A stretch of DNA of 64,000 bases from assembly GCF_002794255.1 (NCBI RefSeq), contig NZ_PGGW01000039.1, positions 225,468 through 289,467 of the forward strand, written 5' to 3'. The notes under the pieces were generated by a model. It searched no databases, had not been told where the DNA came from, and worked only from the letters and a program-made list of their open reading frames with translations. The stretch comes from Streptomyces carminius. GTDB taxonomy: Bacteria; Actinomycetota; Actinomycetes; Streptomycetales; Streptomycetaceae. Within the stretch, counting starts at the first letter, position 1, and each line of letters opens with the position of its first letter. This document shows, piece after piece, positions 26,881 to 34,936 of the stretch. The position numbers and the translations under genes are program-made.

Positions 26881-27114
26881 CCGTCCGGTGGGCGTCACCC
26901 GCGCGGAACGGCCCGCCACCGCTGCCGTCTCCGCCGCGCGTCCGTGCTTCTCCGCCGCCCCGCGGTTCCGGGCCCGGTGGACACCGAGGCCCGGGCCTTC
27001 CGCCCCCGGCACCCGTACGGCCGGGGTGATCGGCCGCGAGGAGCCCTGCCCCGCAGCGTGACGCCGCGTTCCGGGACTGGCGTTGACGTCGGCGTCAGGG
27101 TCTAGCGTCGGGGC
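26881..27114 (+). promoter_or_regulatory. Upstream region and operator of the MerR-thioredoxin operon
   Basis: No gene lies between the PBP terminator and merR. The dyad TGACG-N4-CGTCA (27084-27097) precedes a -10-like TAGCGT (27103-27108). The ATG of merR follows six bases later, so the transcript is probably leaderless. The dyad between promoter elements is what MerR-type autoregulation would need. Confidence 0.5.
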
Positions 27115-27627
27115 ATGCGGATCGGGGAGCTGGCGAGACGCGCGGGTACCACCACCCGCGCCCTGCGGTACTACGAGTCGCTGGGGCTGCTGCGGGCACA
27201 CCGTACGGCCAACGGCTACCGCGACTACGGCGAGGAGGATCTGCGGCTGCTGCGGCAGATCCGCACACTGCAGGACTTCGGCTTCGAACTGGAGGAGACC
27301 CGCCCGTTCGTGGAGTGCCTGCGGGCCGGACATCCGGCGGGGGACGCGTGCCCCGCGTCCCTGGAGGTGTACCGCCGCAAGCTGGCCGAGCTGGATGACT
27401 GCATCGACCGGCTGCGGACCGTACGGCGGGAGATCGCCGCCCAGCTGTCCCGCGCCGAGACGGTGGCGGGAAGGGCGGACGGACCGGTGGACGGACCGGT
27501 GGGGGGAGCTTCCGCACCGGAGCCGCGGTGTTTGCTGTCGCCGTGTGAGCCTCCCGGACCGCACGGACCCGCGACGGACGGGCCGCCGGACGCGGCCCGG
27601 GAGAGGAGAACGGGAACATGGCGCTGA
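27115..27627 (+). CDS. MerR family transcriptional regulator
   Basis: This 170-residue regulator has an N-terminal winged HTH, MRIGELARRAGTTTRALRYYESLGLLRAHR, followed by the NGYRDYGEEDL wing and a coiled-coil dimerisation helix (about 75-115). Two Cys lie in the ligand region (VECLRAGHPAGDAC), suggesting metal, thiol or redox sensing. The last 55 residues are a Gly/Pro/Arg-rich tail that runs into the next gene: the thioredoxin ATG is inside this frame, a 10-bp overlap. Co-transcription with thioredoxin suggests a redox regulator. Confidence 0.9.
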   Translation: MRIGELARRAGTTTRALRYYESLGLLRAHRTANGYRDYGEEDLRLLRQIRTLQDFGFELEETRPFVECLRAGHPAGDACPASLEVYRRKLAELDDCIDRLRTVRREIAAQLSRAETVAGRADGPVDGPVGGASAPEPRCLLSPCEPPGPHGPATDGPPDAARERRTGTWR

Positions 27628-27950
27628 CACAGGAGCTGACGGCGGTCACCGATGCGACGTTCGCCGGGGAGGTGCTGGCGGCCGAGGGACCGGTGCTGGT
27701 GCAGTTCACCGCCCGGTGGTGCGGATCCTGCCGGATGATCGCCCCGGTGCTGGCCGAGGTGGCCCGTGAGGAGGCCGGTCGGCTGAAGGTGGTCCAACTG
27801 GACGTGGACGCGAATCCGGAGACCGCGGTGGCGTACGGAGTGCTGTCCGTACCCACCCTGCTGGTCCTCCGCGCCGGTGAGCCGGTGCGGTCCCTGGTCG
27901 GGGCGCGTACGAAGCGGCGGCTGCGCCAGGAACTCGCCGAGGTGCTGTGA
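27618..27950 (+). CDS. Thioredoxin with WCGSC active site
   Basis: This 110-residue single-domain thioredoxin has WCGSC at residues 34-38 instead of the usual WCGPC, plus VQFTARW before and the cis-Pro loop VLSVPTLLV after the active site. Replacing Pro by Ser in the CXXC normally raises the redox potential. It overlaps merR by 10 bp, so translation is coupled. It reduces disulfides in the cytoplasm, perhaps of the regulator itself (inference). Confidence 0.93.
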   Translation: MALTQELTAVTDATFAGEVLAAEGPVLVQFTARWCGSCRMIAPVLAEVAREEAGRLKVVQLDVDANPETAVAYGVLSVPTLLVLRAGEPVRSLVGARTKRRLRQELAEVL

Positions 27951-27984
27951 CGGCACCGCCCGGCACGCGGTGCCGCCGCGGCCG

Positions 27985-28377
27985 TCAGGGGCGGGGCGGC
28001 ACCGCGCAGGCGGGCGTCGAGCCGGGCATGCGGTACCGGTTGGCGGCCACCCAGCGGTAGCCGAGCCGGGCGCAGCCGCGGATGCCGGGGAGGGCGAGGA
28101 ACCTCCCCGCCGCGCGGTACCGCCGCTTCGGCGAGGACCGCAGGTACGCGGCGACCGCCCCGGCGCCGCCCGCCGCCGCCCGTCCGCCGTCGAGGAGCAG
28201 TACCTCGCGTTCCAGCCGCGCCAGATGGGGCCGGGTGATCCGCTCGGGCAGCGACTGCCAGGGCGCGGCGGGAACGGTGGGCGCGGCCCGGGCGACGAGG
28301 AGGGCGACGGATTTCTGGCAGAAGCCGCAGTCCCCGTCGAACGCCAGCACGGTGGACGGGAGTTCACGAGTCCCCAC
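27985..28377 (-). CDS. DCC family thiol-disulfide oxidoreductase (DUF393)
   Basis: This 130-residue protein begins with FDGDCGFC (Asp14 to Cys20), the Asp-x-Cys-x-x-Cys motif that names the family, and later has YRAAGRF and YRWVAANRYRM as expected. GGAGGTGCCCC precedes the GTG start. It is convergent with the merR-thioredoxin pair, so redox proteins face each other here. The biochemical substrate is not established for the family. Confidence 0.9.
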   Translation of the reverse strand: MGTRELPSTVLAFDGDCGFCQKSVALLVARAAPTVPAAPWQSLPERITRPHLARLEREVLLLDGGRAAAGGAGAVAAYLRSSPKRRYRAAGRFLALPGIRGCARLGYRWVAANRYRMPGSTPACAVPPRP

Positions 28378-28672
28378 GGGGCACCTCCGGTACCGGGACG
28401 GCGGGGCCGCGGAAGCGGTCCCGGCAAACCAGGCTACGGCGCCCGCGAGCCCCGGAATGGCCGGAAACGATCCTTATCCGTCCAGGCCCTTCCCAGAAAG
28501 CGCTCTCCAGGGGACGATTCGGGAAAGGGGCCGACCGCTTGAGGCCACAGTCCGTGAACTGTCGGTGACCAGGACCTCCCAGAAGCCGTCGCAGAGCGAT
28601 ACGGTACGGCCCCGAAACGTAAGACCGAAGCCGCAAGAGAAGGCGGCGTTCGGAAGGAGGGGGGACCGTCCC
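28378..28672. other. 295-bp intergenic region
   Basis: It contains the divergent promoters of the DCC gene and the unknown gene at 28673. An imperfect inverted repeat (GGCCCTTCCC at about 28486 with GGGAAAGGGGCC at about 28525) could form a long-loop hairpin on the RNA. No coding signal was seen. Confidence 0.4.
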
Positions 28673-29320
28673 GTGCCCACTGACTACGCGTGCCAGGCAG
28701 CGGCCGAGCAGGCCGCACACGGCATCGCGCCCATAAGGGCGCTCCTGGTGCCCGCCCAGCGCTCCGGCCCGCCGCAGCAGGAGGAGGTGTCGGTCGTGAT
28801 CCGGTCCTTCATGGGACCGCAGCAGACCAGCCGCTCCTCCGCCCGCCGGGAGGAGGGCCCGCCGCCCGTCGAGCCCGTCGGGGCGCCCGTCGGCGCGGCC
28901 GTGCTGCTGAGTTTCCTCGACGGGCTGCGTGCCGACCTGAGCGGTGCGCTGGTCGACTGGTACTCGGCGATCCCGACCCAGCTGCCGCAGACGCTCGGCG
29001 TACCTGGTGCCGACTCGTCCGGACCGCCCGCCCGCATCCCCAACGGCTGGCAGTCGCTCGCCGACCTGCAGAGCAACGCCCAGGACGTGCTGACGGTCCT
29101 GGCCGGCCGCCCGCGCGGCGGTCAGCAGGTGGGCCCCGCGGAGCTGAGCTGGCGCCTGGCGCTGCTGGAGGACCTGTTCTCCGGGGCGCTGCGCCGGATG
29201 GGCATTCCGGACGACACCGCGACGGACTCCGCCGCCGAGCTCGTCGGCGCCACCGGCTCGCTGTTCGGCCTCAACCGGCCCACTCCGCGCTCGGCGCCCG
29301 CCCCGCAGCAGGCGTACTGA
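28673..29320 (+). CDS. Hypothetical protein, unknown family
   Basis: The GTG at 28673 gives 215 residues and is preceded by GGAAGGAGGGGGGAC. In-frame GTGs at 28787 and 28796 are also possible, the latter behind AGGAGGAGG with about 8 bases of spacing, giving 174 residues. The conserved-looking part starts at VLLSFLDGLRADLSGALVDWYSAIP and is mostly helical with alternating hydrophobics (SWRLALLEDLFSGALRRMG). The ends are disordered (Pro, Gln, Ser). There is no signal peptide or membrane helix. It precedes the ABC-F gene but is separated from it by a terminator. I do not recognise it. Confidence 0.75.
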   Translation: MPTDYACQAAAEQAAHGIAPIRALLVPAQRSGPPQQEEVSVVIRSFMGPQQTSRSSARREEGPPPVEPVGAPVGAAVLLSFLDGLRADLSGALVDWYSAIPTQLPQTLGVPGADSSGPPARIPNGWQSLADLQSNAQDVLTVLAGRPRGGQQVGPAELSWRLALLEDLFSGALRRMGIPDDTATDSAAELVGATGSLFGLNRPTPRSAPAPQQAY

Positions 29321-29419
29321 GCCGGGCGTACTGAGCCGCAGGGGCCGGGAGGGCTCCCCGCCGTCGGCCGGAGGCGCGAGCGGACCCGCCGTGAGCGCTT
29401 CCGTCCGCCCCGCGGCCAC

Positions 29420-29441
29420 GGCCCCGCCGCCGGGCGGGGCC
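29420..29441 (+). terminator. Hairpin after the hypothetical gene
   Basis: A perfect 9-bp GC stem (29420-29428 with 29433-29441) with a 4-base loop, about 100 bases after the stop and 100 bases before the ABC-F start. Confidence 0.5.
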
Positions 29442-29540
29442 CGGCCGGCGGACGGACCCCGCCGGCCGCGGCACTAGGCTGAGGAGGAACCAGCCCACCA
29501 AGACAGACCGGCCCGGCACGGGCCGGGCAGCGGGAGCCCC

Positions 29541-31406
29541 ATGGCCACGAACCTCGTCAATCTGGAAGCCGTCGGCAAGGTGTACGGCACCCGTACGCTG
29601 CTCGACGGCATCTCCCTGGGAGTCGGCGAGGGAGACCGGATCGGCGTCGTCGGGCGCAACGGCGACGGCAAGACCACCCTCGTCCGCATCCTGTCCCGGC
29701 TGGAACCGGCCGACACCGGACGGGTCACCCACGTCGGCGGGCTGCGGCTGGGCGTGCTCACCCAGCACGACTCGCTCGACCCGGCCGCCACCGTCCGGCA
29801 CGAGGTCATCGGCGACCTGGCCGACCACGAGTGGGCCGGGCACGCCCGCATCCGGGACATCCTCACCGGGCTGTTCGGCGGGCTGGACCTGCCCGGCTTC
29901 CCGCAGGGCCTGGACACCGTCATCGGCCCGCTCTCCGGCGGCGAGCGGCGGCGTATCGCGCTGGCGAAGCTGCTCATCGCCGAGCAGGACCTGATCGTCC
30001 TGGACGAGCCCACCAACCACCTCGACGTCGAGGGCATCTCCTGGCTGGCCGGACATCTGCGCGCCCGCCGCTCGGCGCTGGTGTGCGTCACCCACGACCG
30101 CTGGTTCCTGGACCAGGTCTGCACCCGGATGTGGGACGTGCAGCGCGCCGCCGTGCACGAGTACGAGGGCGGCTACAGCGACTACGTCTTCGCCCGCGCC
30201 GAGCGCGAGCGCATCGCCGCCACCGAGGAGGCCAAGCGGCGGAACCTGGTCCGCAAGGAGCTGGCCTGGCTGCGGCGCGGCGCCCCGGCCCGCACCAGCA
30301 AGCCCCGCTTCCGCGTCGAGGCGGCCAACGAGCTGATCGCCGACGTGCCGCCGCCGCGGGATGCCGCGGAGCTGATGCGGTTCGCGAACTCGCGGCTCGG
30401 GAAGACCGTCTTCGACCTGGAGGACGTCACCGTCCAGGCCGGGCCCAAGGTGCTGCTCAAGCACCTCACCTGGCAGCTCGGCCCGGGCGACCGGACGGCC
30501 CTGGTCGGTGTCAACGGCGCGGGCAAGACCTCCCTGCTGCGCGCCCTGGCGGACGCGGCGTACAGCGGCGGCGAGGAGCAGCCGGCCGGCGGCCGGATCC
30601 GGGTGGGCCGGACGGTGAAGCTGGCGTACCTGTCGCAGGAGGTCGCCGAACTCGATCCCGCCTGCCGTGTGCTGGAGGCCGTGGAGCGGGTCCGGGCCCG
30701 CGTCGATCTGGGCGGGGGCCGGGAGATGACCGCCTCGCAGCTGTGCGAGCGCTTCGGCTTCGGCAAGGAGAAGCAGTGGACGCCGGTCGGCGACCTCTCC
30801 GGCGGCGAGCGGCGGCGGCTGCAGATCCTGCGGCTGCTGATGGACGAGCCGAACGTGCTGTTCCTGGACGAGCCGACCAACGACCTGGACATCGAGACCC
30901 TGACCCAGCTCGAGGACCTGCTCGACGGCTGGCCCGGCTCACTGGTCGTCATCTCCCACGACCGCTACTTCGTCGAGCGGACCACGGACCGGGTGTACGC
31001 GCTCCTCGGCGACGGCACGCTGCGGATGCTGCCGCGCGGCATCGACGAGTACCTGGAGCGCCGTGAACGGCAGCGGCAGACGGGCCCTCCCGCACGCACC
31101 GCCCCGGCCGCCCCGGCACCGGGCCGGGCCGCTCCCGCCGTTTCCCCTTCCACCGGCTCCGCCGATTCCGCCGCCCCTGCCGCCGCCAAGCCCGCGGCGC
31201 TCTCCCGGGCCGCCCGGAAGGAACTGCAGCGCATCGAGCGCAGGCTGGAGCGGATCGAGGAGCGGCAGACCGCGCTCCACGCCGAAATGGCCGCGCACGC
31301 CACCGACTTCGAGAAGGTCGCCGCCCTGGACACCGAGCTGCGGGAACTGACCGGGGAGCGGGACGAGTTGGAGACGCGCTGGCTGGAACTGGCCGAGGAG
31401 GACTGA
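29541..31406 (+). CDS. ABC-F family ATPase (ribosome-associated)
   Basis: This 621-residue protein has two ABC domains and no membrane domain. Walker A motifs are GRNGDGKTT (38-46) and GVNGAGKTS, and each half has an LSGGERRR signature and LDEPTNHLD or LDEPTNDLD Walker B. A charged interdomain linker (about 210-285) and a C-terminal coiled coil (about 555-615, ERRLERIEERQTALHAEM) are Uup/EttA-like. Between them lies an Ala/Pro-rich spacer. ABC-F proteins act on the ribosome E-site in translation or antibiotic resistance. GGGAGCCCC precedes the ATG. Confidence 0.93.
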   Translation: MATNLVNLEAVGKVYGTRTLLDGISLGVGEGDRIGVVGRNGDGKTTLVRILSRLEPADTGRVTHVGGLRLGVLTQHDSLDPAATVRHEVIGDLADHEWAGHARIRDILTGLFGGLDLPGFPQGLDTVIGPLSGGERRRIALAKLLIAEQDLIVLDEPTNHLDVEGISWLAGHLRARRSALVCVTHDRWFLDQVCTRMWDVQRAAVHEYEGGYSDYVFARAERERIAATEEAKRRNLVRKELAWLRRGAPARTSKPRFRVEAANELIADVPPPRDAAELMRFANSRLGKTVFDLEDVTVQAGPKVLLKHLTWQLGPGDRTALVGVNGAGKTSLLRALADAAYSGGEEQPAGGRIRVGRTVKLAYLSQEVAELDPACRVLEAVERVRARVDLGGGREMTASQLCERFGFGKEKQWTPVGDLSGGERRRLQILRLLMDEPNVLFLDEPTNDLDIETLTQLEDLLDGWPGSLVVISHDRYFVERTTDRVYALLGDGTLRMLPRGIDEYLERRERQRQTGPPARTAPAAPAPGRAAPAVSPSTGSADSAAPAAAKPAALSRAARKELQRIERRLERIEERQTALHAEMAAHATDFEKVAALDTELRELTGERDELETRWLELAEED

Positions 31407-31720
31407 CGGCGGCGCGGATTCCGCGGCTCGGCGTCCAGGGCGGCGCCGGCGGAGGACCGGGGCCGCCGGAGTCCCGGGTAACGGCGGGATCGCGGGCGGG
31501 TCTCACCTGATGGACCGGAAGGGAACCGACGACCTTTCCGGATGTGTCCGGTGGTAGAAAGAGCTTCGCTCCACTGTCGGTGCCCATACGTCAAGAGACG
31601 TCGGAAAGCTTCGGAAAACGTCGGAAAAACGTCGAGAAGTGGCGGGCCAGTGTCCGATTCGCTCTGCCCAACGGGGGGCTGAGGGGCTGGGCAGCCGGTC
31701 CGCGCGTGAAGAGGAAAACC
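31407..31720 (+). promoter_or_regulatory. Leader of the first beta-propeller gene, with phased CGTCGGAAA repeats
   Basis: No gene is present. A 14-base block GGTGGTAGAAAGAG (31550-31563) is shared with the region upstream of the second paralogue. Downstream, CGTCGGAAA-like words begin at 31599, 31609, 31619 and 31630, about one helical turn apart, as in a multi-site operator. No regulator is known to me for this word. Confidence 0.45.
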
Positions 31721-33679
31721 ATGTCGCAGCCGCCTCCGCCACCCAGCCAGCCGCCGTCCGACGGCTCCGACGCGCCCCGGCAGCCGGACGGGCCGCCGCG
31801 GGAGCCCGGGAGTCCGTCCCAGAACCCGCCGGAGCAGCAGGCACAGTCGCCGGAACGGCCGGAGCCGTCCGGACAGCAGTCGCCGGACGCTCCGGCCCCG
31901 GCCCCGGACGCGTCCGGGGACCGGCTGGCCAAGTCCCCGGCACAGCCCGGCCAGCCCGGCCGGCCCGCCCCGCCCCCGCCGCCCGGCCCGCCGCAGTTCC
32001 AGCCGCCGTCGGGCGGCTTCGGCGCGCCGCAGGAACCGCAGACGCCGCAGGCGCCGCAGCCCCCGCCGTCGTACGGCTACCCCCAGCAGCCGCCGCCCGT
32101 CCCGCCGTACGGCGGGACGCCGCAGCCGCCGTACGGCCAGCCGCCGTCCTACGGCTACCCCCAGCAGCCCGCCCAGCCCTACGGCCAGCCGCCCGCGTAC
32201 GGGGCGCCGTACGGGCAGTACCCGCCGCAGCACCCCTCCCAGCAGCCGACGTACCCCATGCCCGCGGGCGGGACGCCGCCGCCCGGCGCGGGCGGCGGCA
32301 GCGGCAAGATCCTGGCCGTCGTCGCCTCGGTGGTCGCGGTCCTGCTGATAGCCGGTGCCGGGATCTGGTTCCTCGCCGCCAAGGGCGACGACGAGCCCCA
32401 GGCCAAGGGCGGTGACACCAGGGGCGCCAGTGAGGGCACCAGCGAGGGCGGCACGGGCGAGCCCGGGAAGAAGGGCGGGACGAAGCGCGAGCACAAGGAC
32501 CAGGTCGGGATGGCCTGGCAGATCGACGCGCCGGACATGTCGAAGGCCGAGGACACCATCCACGACGTCCCCGGCACCTGGTTCGTCGGCGACAACATCG
32601 TCAAGGCGTCGACCGACTCCGTCACCGCCTACAACATGGACAGCGGTGAGGAGGCCTGGTCCATCGACATGGCCCGCGGGTCCAGGTGCACGGCCGCCCA
32701 GCAGGTGTCGGACAACAGGACCGCGGTGCAGTGGGGCCGCAAGTGCGAGAAGATCATGGCGATCGACCTCGCCGCGGGCAAGGAGCTGTGGCGCGAGGAC
32801 TTCCCCACCAAGGACCGCGGCGCGAGCGAGTACAGCTACACCGAGATGGCGATCAGCGGCAACACGGTCGCCGTGGCGTGGATCGGCAACGCGGTCGGCT
32901 ACGACCTGACCAGCGGAAAGAACCTGTGGTCGACGAAGCAGGGCGAGAGGTGCCAGGACCGCGGCTACGTCGGCGGCAGCCAGCTCGTCGCGCAGATCGA
33001 GTGCGGGTTCGGTGAGACCCAGGCGCTCCAGTCCGTCAAGCCCGACGGGGCCAAGGGCTGGGAGTGGAAGGCCCCCGCGGGGGTCGACATCAAGCGGATC
33101 TTCTCCGTGGACCCCGTGGTGATCGGCGTCCAGGCCGGTGGTGAGTACGACCTCACCGACCTCATGATCCTCAGCAGCTCCGGAAAGCTCCAGGCGAAGA
33201 TCAGCCTCCCCAAGGAGCGCTACTGGTTCGCCTGTGGGGGCATCGCGCTGGCCGACTGCCACAACGTCGTCGTGGACAAGGCGAACAACTCGGTCTACCT
33301 GCAGACCTACCGGCACCAGGGCGAGACCGGCAGCGTCAGCGAGATCGCCGCGTTCGACCTGGCCACCGGCAAGTCGAAGTGGCTCTCCAAGCCGACGGAG
33401 GAGACCCAGGTCGCCCCGCTGGCCATGGAGGACGGCAAGCTGCTCGGCTACGAGCAGCCGTCGTACGAGAGGGCGGGACTGATCACCTCCATCGACCCCG
33501 GGACGGGGAAGGCGACTCCGTACGTGCGGATGCCGGCGGCCTCCCGGGACCTGGAGCGCGGCATGAACAGCATCGGCAACGGCCGCCCGTACTGGCACGA
33601 CGGCCGCTTCTTCCTGGTGGTGCACCGCTTCTACAAGGACGCGAGCCTCAACAAGGGGAGCATCCTGGCGTACAACTGA
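31721..33679 (+). CDS. Membrane-anchored PQQ-like beta-propeller protein (full-length copy)
   Basis: This 652-residue protein has a Pro/Gln/Tyr/Gly-rich cytosolic region (1-190) that begins MSQPPPPP, one transmembrane helix (ILAVVASVVAVLLIAGAGIWFLA, about 198-220), an acidic/Gly linker and an extracellular PQQ-type propeller (about 270-652). The propeller repeats are of the form aYdLaTGk.lW (AYNMDSGEEAWS, YDLTSGKNLWS, FDLATGKSKWLS). Three or more Cys in the propeller may pair. Such Streptomyces proteins are often annotated as PQQ-binding-like; the ligand is unknown. A truncated paralogue follows. Confidence 0.88.
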   Translation: MSQPPPPPSQPPSDGSDAPRQPDGPPREPGSPSQNPPEQQAQSPERPEPSGQQSPDAPAPAPDASGDRLAKSPAQPGQPGRPAPPPPPGPPQFQPPSGGFGAPQEPQTPQAPQPPPSYGYPQQPPPVPPYGGTPQPPYGQPPSYGYPQQPAQPYGQPPAYGAPYGQYPPQHPSQQPTYPMPAGGTPPPGAGGGSGKILAVVASVVAVLLIAGAGIWFLAAKGDDEPQAKGGDTRGASEGTSEGGTGEPGKKGGTKREHKDQVGMAWQIDAPDMSKAEDTIHDVPGTWFVGDNIVKASTDSVTAYNMDSGEEAWSIDMARGSRCTAAQQVSDNRTAVQWGRKCEKIMAIDLAAGKELWREDFPTKDRGASEYSYTEMAISGNTVAVAWIGNAVGYDLTSGKNLWSTKQGERCQDRGYVGGSQLVAQIECGFGETQALQSVKPDGAKGWEWKAPAGVDIKRIFSVDPVVIGVQAGGEYDLTDLMILSSSGKLQAKISLPKERYWFACGGIALADCHNVVVDKANNSVYLQTYRHQGETGSVSEIAAFDLATGKSKWLSKPTEETQVAPLAMEDGKLLGYEQPSYERAGLITSIDPGTGKATPYVRMPAASRDLERGMNSIGNGRPYWHDGRFFLVVHRFYKDASLNKGSILAYN

Positions 33680-33692
33680 CGCCTCGTACGGC

Positions 33693-33733
33693 GGGCGGGC
33701 CCCGCGCTCCCCGGGGGAGCACGGGGCCCGCCC
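33693..33733 (+). terminator. Terminator after the first propeller gene
   Basis: A 12-bp stem (33693-33704 with 33722-33733) continues inward with a GCTCCCC/GGGGAGC stem, a very stable hairpin 14 bases after the stop. Confidence 0.8.
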
Positions 33734-33885
33734 GGCTGTCCGGGTGCCGGGCGGCACCGGCGGCGGCGCCGGGGGAGCGCGGTGGTAGAAAGAGCGACGC
33801 CCCGACACCGTTGTTGCAGACATCAAGACACCGGGACGCCGTGGGCCGGGTCGGCCATCCCGGTCCGCGGCCGAAGAGGGAACCC

Positions 33886-34737
33886 ATGTCACAGCCGCCT
33901 CCACCGCCCGGCCGGCCGCCGGCGGGAGGATTCGGGCCGCCGCAGGAACCGCCGCGGCCGCCGGCGTACGGCCCCCCGCGGTGGCCCGGCCCGTACGGGC
34001 CGCCGCCCGCGTACGGGAATGCCGACCAGCACCCCGCGCACCCCGCGCACCCCGCGCCCGGCGGCACGCCGCCACCGGACGGGAGCGGGAGCAGGGGCGG
34101 GGGCGGACGGAAGAGGACGCCGGCCGTCGTCGCCTCGGTGGTCGCGCTCCTGCTCGCCGTCGGCGCCGGGGCGTGGTTCCTGGGCGGGGACGACGGCGGC
34201 ACGGCGGCCGGAGCGGACGGCCGGAACGCGGCGAACGCGGCGAACCCGGAGAACCCGGAGAACCCGGAGAAGGAGCACGACGGCCGGTTCGAGACGCTCT
34301 GGAAGAAGGCCGCGCCGGACACCTCGGACCTCGCCGACCAGGGCGGTTACGCCTACGGCACCTGGTTCGCCGACGGGAGGCTCGTCCGCGCGCTGTTCGA
34401 CTCGGTCGTCGCGTACGACCTCGCCACCGGCCGGACGAAGTGGCTCTCCGAGCCCACCCGCACGGGCCAGACCACCCCGCTGGCCCTGTGGGACGGCAGG
34501 CTGCTGGGCTACGAGCTGCCGACCCCCGACGAGGCGGGACGCCTCACCTCCATCGACCCGGGGACCGGCAGGGCCACCCGGTACGCGGAACTGCCGGACG
34601 GTGACTGGAAGGCGGAGTTCGCGATGCAGTCGAGCCAGAGCCGCCCCTACTGGCACGACGGCAGGCTCTTCCTGGTGGCGGGTGACTTCTTCACCGGCGA
34701 GCACCCCGGCCGGGGCGGTCTGCTGGCCTACGGCTGA
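33886..34737 (+). CDS. Truncated paralogue of the beta-propeller protein
   Basis: This 283-residue protein has the same start (MSQPPPPPG), Pro-rich leader, transmembrane helix (about 84-104) and C-terminal end as its neighbour. The propeller is reduced to one or two blades: GTWF..DSVVAYDLATGRTKWLSEP joins the equivalent of neighbour residues ~285-302 directly to ~542-652. An Asn/Pro/Glu tract (NPENPENPEKE) forms the linker. Its 5' leader (about 33780 on) shares GGTGGTAGAAAGAGC and the ribosome-site region with the first copy. The frame is intact, so it is probably expressed rather than a pseudogene. Confidence 0.87.
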   Translation: MSQPPPPPGRPPAGGFGPPQEPPRPPAYGPPRWPGPYGPPPAYGNADQHPAHPAHPAPGGTPPPDGSGSRGGGGRKRTPAVVASVVALLLAVGAGAWFLGGDDGGTAAGADGRNAANAANPENPENPEKEHDGRFETLWKKAAPDTSDLADQGGYAYGTWFADGRLVRALFDSVVAYDLATGRTKWLSEPTRTGQTTPLALWDGRLLGYELPTPDEAGRLTSIDPGTGRATRYAELPDGDWKAEFAMQSSQSRPYWHDGRLFLVAGDFFTGEHPGRGGLLAYG

Positions 34738-34773
34738 CCCGGCCGGCGGCCGGGACCCGGCCCGGCCCCGCGA

Positions 34774-34820
34774 CGTGAGCGGACCCGCACGCCCCGTACG
34801 GGCGCGCGGTCCCGCTCACG
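34774..34820 (+). terminator. Terminator after the truncated propeller gene
   Basis: An imperfect hairpin: CGTGAGCGG at 34774 pairs with CCGCTCACG ending 34820, with further inner pairing around a CGTA loop, 37 bases after the stop. Confidence 0.65.
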
Positions 34821-34936
34821 CGGTTCTCGCCGGAAGGGGCGCGCGGCGCGGGGCGAGCGTGTAGCTTCCGTGGGCATGGCGCGGCCGGGCGGAACGGGCT
34901 GGACCGGGGCACAGGCACAGGACGACAGGGGTGTGG

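Noticed and set aside
30965..34075. A minus-strand ORF of 1036 codons opposite the propeller genes
   Set aside because: Arg/Gly-rich antisense of genuine proteins with membrane helix and propeller repeats.
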